This document shows, one piece after another, positions 61,118 to 64,000 of a stretch of DNA of 64,000 nt. Each line of letters opens with the position of its first letter. Position 1 is the first letter of the stretch. The DNA comes from Aureococcus anophagefferens (taxonomy: Eukaryota > Sar > Pelagophyceae > Pelagomonadales > Pelagomonadaceae). The stretch lies in contig NW_008705574.1 in assembly GCF_000186865.1 (NCBI RefSeq), forward strand, positions 258,282-322,281, given 5' to 3'. The notes below the pieces were generated by a model that was not told the origin of the DNA, did not search any database, and saw nothing but the letters and a program-made list of their open reading frames with translations. The position numbers were made by a program, and so were the translations under genes.

Positions 61118-61209
61118 AAGGTCAAAGAGGAGGTACTTGCAGGGGGGGCATCGCGCGAGCCGCGTCTCCGCCGGCGCCGGCGGCGCGCTCGGCGCGGCCG
61201 GGGGCGCGC

Positions 61210-61577
61210 CTAGCTCCAGTCCCGGATGACCTGGGACCGGATGTTCTTGTTGATGCGGCAGTCGGGGTTGCAGGCGAGGTTGCGGGCGCAGGTCCAGGCG
61301 CAGAAACCGCACGCGCCTGCGGAGTGTCCGCGCGGTCGCGAACGCCGAAGACGCGCGGGAGGGCGTCTCGGCGGGCCCCGTTTTGGAGGCGGCGGGCGCG
61401 GGGGGGTGCTCTCCCACGACACGACGGCGCGACCCGGCCGCGGGGATGGGGCCGGGCGCGTGCTTTTAGGTCGAGGTTCCTCGGGGCGATCGAATCGGGA
61501 CGCGGCGGCGCGCCGACGATGACCGCGATGACCGGGTACGTCGCCGGGTCCGAGAGCCAGATCTCCTTGAACGACAT
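61210..61577 (-). CDS. B12D-like small mitochondrial protein, two exons
   Basis: Exon 1 (61577-61514) and exon 2 (61316-61210) give 56 residues. It starts MSFKEIWLSDPATYPVIAVI, then VGACGFCAWTCARNLACNPD, then CRINKNIRSQVIRDWS. The membrane helix followed by R-N-L-x-x-N-P-D-x-R-x-N-K-x-x-R is the B12D/NDUFA4-like pattern, usually in the mitochondrial inner membrane. The 197-bp intron begins GCGCGCCG (GC donor) and ends CTCCGCAG, in phase 1; a GT alternative eleven bases further in would add four residues (APPR-like). The gene lies just 3' of, and convergent with, the GT8 gene. Confidence 0.75.
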
Positions 61578-62062
61578 CTCGGCGGCGGGCTTCGTCGCCT
61601 TCGTCGCGAGCGTCCGCTGCGACGCCTATGAACGTTTGGCGTCAAAAACCGCCGCGGGCGCGCCCCCGGGGGGCGCCCAGCTTCTGTCGGACGCGGCGCG
61701 CGCCATCGGGGCGCGCACGGCGGCGCTCAGGGCCGTTCGGCTCGTCAGCATCCGGAGGGCGTTCATGATTTCTATCGGAGAATCGGGCCTGCTTTTGCAC
61801 CTTCTTGCGGTCCACAGCTCGAGGCGGCGTGCTGATCGCAGATGCTGATCGCTGCCCGAAGGTGCCGCGGACGCGCAGACATCAACCGCGCGCCGCATCG
61901 CGTCCTCGTGTGCGCGAGAGCTACTGCGGCGAGGTAGGTACCAGCGACGGCCGCACCACGTGCCAGCTGGACAACAGCACCTCCTCAAGAAGAAAAAAAG
62001 AACAGGCTGTATAGTGCACTCGAATGGACATTGCAGAAGCGCGGGGCGGCGGCCGCGGGCGC
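61578..62062. other. Intergenic, no gene supported
   Basis: 485 bases between the B12D-like start and the 3' end of the next minus-strand gene. The first part (61580-61800) has an open frame on the plus strand but no start or family resemblance and may include leader sequence. An A-rich stretch occurs near 61990. No repeat or RNA gene is seen. Confidence 0.4.
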
Positions 62063-62683
62063 TCAGGGGGGCGAGATGGCCGCGAGGCTGTTGGAGCGGC
62101 GCATCTCGCCCGCGCGGCGTCCCGGCCCGCGGGGCGAGAAGGACTTGCGGCCCGAGGGCCGCGGCGACTGGTCGAAGTCGAGGGGCGCGTCGACCGGCGG
62201 CGCGGCGAGCGGCGGCACCGTGACGCGAGACGCCGCGCTCCGCGGCCGGCGCCGCGGCGCGTCGCCGGCGTCGCCGTCGAAGCGGAGGGCGCCGGGCCGC
62301 GGCGACGGCGTCACGCGCGCGACGGCGTCGTCCTCCTCGAAGAAGGACCGCGCGGGGCTCGGCGTCGCGACCGCGAGCGGCGTCACCCTGCGCGCCGCGG
62401 CCGGCGGCCGCGGGCTCCGGGGGTCGTCGACGGCGCGGGGCGTGATCGGGGGCAGCGCCGCCCGCTCGGCCCGGGGCAGCGGCCGCCGGACGGCCACGGG
62501 CGGCGCCTGCTTGCGCGGGCGCATGGGCTCGAGCTTCAGGGTCATCGTCGACACGGGCGACACGCGGCCGACGCTGCCCTCGTCGCCGCTCTCGCAGACG
62601 AGGGCGTCCTCGAGGGCGGCGAGGGCGAAGGGCGAGCCCGACCGGGGCAGGGGCGCGCAGCGCGCGACCTCGGCGTCGTCCAT
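62063..62683 (-). CDS. Disordered Ser/Pro-rich protein, unknown function
   Basis: 206 residues, single exon, starting MDDAEVARCAPLPRSGSPFA. The protein is rich in Pro, Arg and Ala, with many S-P or T-P sites (SPVSTM, PITPRAVDDPRSPRPP, VTPLAVATPSPARSFF, RVTPSPRPG, DQSPRPSG, SFSPRGPG), which would be targets of proline-directed kinases. It has no fold, signal or membrane segment. Long open frames arise by chance in this DNA; the regular phospho-site pattern and normal start favour a real gene, but only moderately. Confidence 0.5.
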   Translation of the reverse strand: MDDAEVARCAPLPRSGSPFALAALEDALVCESGDEGSVGRVSPVSTMTLKLEPMRPRKQAPPVAVRRPLPRAERAALPPITPRAVDDPRSPRPPAAARRVTPLAVATPSPARSFFEEDDAVARVTPSPRPGALRFDGDAGDAPRRRPRSAASRVTVPPLAAPPVDAPLDFDQSPRPSGRKSFSPRGPGRRAGEMRRSNSLAAISPP

Positions 62684-62850
62684 CGATTCGTCGATGGATC
62701 CGAGCGGGCAGCCCCGTGGTTTGATTTACTTTTCAGCGAGCTCTCTTCTTGCAGTCGTTGTTGACCGTTGAACTCTCAGAAAAAGCGGGGCTGCAGGCCC
62801 TCACTCCGCGTCGTCTTCGGCACTGACGGGCCGTCCCAGGACGCCGCGGG

Positions 62851-64000
62851 ATGGCGCGGATCGCCGCGCTCCTGTGCCTCGTCGCCGGCGCCAGGTCGGC
62901 CTGCGAGTACGCCGAGCAGTACGCCGTTGCCGAGGGCGCGTCGGCGGACAGCAGCTACGGCGGCGCCTACACGCCCGGCGACGCCGCGGGCCCGCCGTCC
63001 GTGGGGTGGTGCGGCACGAACCAGGGCGGCTCCTGGGCGCCGGCCTACCAGTCGGCGGCGCCCCACGTGCTCAGCGTCGCCTTCGAGTTCCCCGCGCGCG
63101 CGTCCGAGGTGAGAGTGTACGAGCACGCGAACCCCAAGGAGCTCACGGGCTTCGTGAAGAAGATCGACGCGCTCGACGCGTCCGGCGCGCCCCGGCCCTT
63201 CTGGCAGGGCGACGACGCCACGACCTGCGGCGGCTTCCTCGCCGCGGCCTACGAGGGCGGCAACGAGACGGATTTCGCGGTGCACGGCGTCGTCGTCTAC
63301 ACGCAGACCGCGGGCGCCGCGTGGGAGTACGTCGACGCCGTCCAGCTGATCGGGCGCGTCTGCGACGAGGACGCCGCGCTCGACGTCGAGGACGAGGACG
63401 AGGACGACGGTTTCCGCGGCACTTTCGCGGACGCGTTCGGCGCGGACGACGGCGGGGACGCGTCGGTGATCGGGTCCACGACGACGACGACCACTACGGG
63501 CTCGTCGTCCACGACCACGACGACCACCGTCGTCCCGCGGCGCTACTACGGCGGCGACGACGGCCGCGGCGACGACGACGACGGCGACGACGACGGCGCG
63601 CACCAACTGGGGGCGCCCAAGTGGCTCTTCGTGCTCCTCTTCTACGTGCTCGCCGGCGTCCTCGTCGTCGGCGGNNNNNNNNNNNNNNNNNNNNNNNNNN
63701 NNNNNNNNNNNNNNNNNNNNNNNNNNNNNNNNNNNNNNNNNNNNNNNNNNNNNNNNNNNNNNNNNNNNNNNNNNNNNNNNNNNNNNNNNNNNNNNNNNNN
63801 NNNNNNNNNNNNNNNNNNNNNNNNNNNNNNNNNNNNNNNNNNNNNNNNNNACGCGCCCGTGGTGTTGGCGGACGTCGCGCTCGTGCCCGCGGAGGAGCCC
63901 GCGGAGGAGCTCGGCGCGACGCCGGCGACGCCGCCGGCGTCGCCGCCGGCGTCGCCGCGCGTCACGGCCCAGCCCGCGACGCCCGTTCTGGCGCGGCCGC
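62851..64000 (+). CDS. Type I membrane protein, unknown, partial (gap and window edge)
   Basis: Starts MARIAALLCLVAGARSACEY, a signal peptide. The lumenal region (YTPGDAAGPPSVGWCGTNQG, then HVLSVAFEFPARASEVRVYE, then VHGVVVYTQTAGAAWEYVDA, then VQLIGRVC) has the beta-rich, Cys-poor character of a jelly-roll or discoidin-like module on a cell-surface protein. An Asp/Glu stretch, a Thr run (TTTTTTT) and SSSTTTTTT form a stalk, then a membrane helix (WLFVLLFYVLAGVLVV). The gap follows at 63675; after it an Ala/Pro/Glu-rich cytosolic tail runs off the window. The frame after the gap is uncertain. Confidence 0.65.
   Translation, partial: MARIAALLCLVAGARSACEYAEQYAVAEGASADSSYGGAYTPGDAAGPPSVGWCGTNQGGSWAPAYQSAAPHVLSVAFEFPARASEVRVYEHANPKELTGFVKKIDALDASGAPRPFWQGDDATTCGGFLAAAYEGGNETDFAVHGVVVYTQTAGAAWEYVDAVQLIGRVCDEDAALDVEDEDEDDGFRGTFADAFGADDGGDASVIGSTTTTTTTGSSSTTTTTTVVPRRYYGGDDGRGDDDDGDDDGAHQLGAPKWLFVLLFYVLAGVLVVGXXXXXXXXXXXXXXXXXXXXXXXXXXXXXXXXXXXXXXXXXXXXXXXXXXXXXXXXXXXXAPVVLADVALVPAEEPAEELGATPATPPASPPASPRVTAQPATPVLARP
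63675..63850. other. Assembly gap (176 N)
   Basis: Undetermined bases inside the last gene, directly after its membrane segment. Confidence 0.99.

Noticed and set aside
61317..61513. The 197-bp intron of the B12D-like gene as another introner, because of its length and the repeated GCGCG at both ends
   Set aside because: The direct repeat is only five bases of very common sequence, the ends are not inverted repeats, and the interior does not match families A to C.

Overview
The window is nuclear DNA of a GC-rich, gene-dense eukaryote. The best fit is a pelagophyte alga (Stramenopiles) such as Aureococcus anophagefferens. The reasons are very high GC, short (about 55-85 bp) introns, a plastid-type ftsZ, a bipartite plastid presequence, and transposon-like introns ('introners') with terminal inverted repeats and 8-bp target-site duplications, a type described in Aureococcus and Micromonas. 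The species is inference. Two runs of N (7126-7195, 63675-63850) are assembly gaps. Because the DNA is so GC-rich, long antisense open frames are common and were ignored.

Layout. 1-7.4 kb: a sulfotransferase end, a large tubulin tyrosine ligase-like gene split by an introner, and two small unknown genes. 7.5-10.7 kb: one gene that, after removal of two introners, encodes TPR + PDK1-like kinase + a CPPED1-like phosphoesterase domain lacking its metal ligands. 10.9-24.8 kb is housekeeping: eIF4E, class I aldolase, a J-protein, ubiquitin E1, RPL39 (with an ATG-only first exon), plastid FtsZ, RPS9 and a VMA22-like factor. 25.6-33 kb: an ankyrin protein, a membrane protein split by a short introner, a lipid-binding-like protein, a low-GC unknown gene and UTP14. 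33-56 kb: a kinase with a CaaX end, CFAP58, a giant EF-hand/EML protein split by an introner, a GAL3ST-type sulfotransferase, a plastid protein, a PGP-repeat protein, a PX protein and the inner-arm dynein intermediate chain DNAI3/WDR63. 56-64 kb: secreted or cell-surface proteins (ricin-B-like lectin, a double-esterase membrane protein, a GT8 glycosyltransferase) and a B12D-like small protein.

Three themes connect the genes. (1) Splicing: I could place 21 introns; 13 start with GC rather than GT, usually GCGCG, and all end in AG. (2) Five of the 21 are introner insertions. In each, the first copy of the target duplication supplies the 5' splice site (GT or GC), the element end supplies the AG, and splicing restores the uninterrupted codons. 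All five are phase 0. One element family is spliced in both orientations. (3) Several axonemal or microtubule genes (TTLL, CFAP58, EML, DNAI3, a PGP-repeat protein) sit in a genome whose likely species is usually called non-flagellate.

Gene models come from reading frames, codon use and remembered family motifs only; no search or transcript evidence was available.
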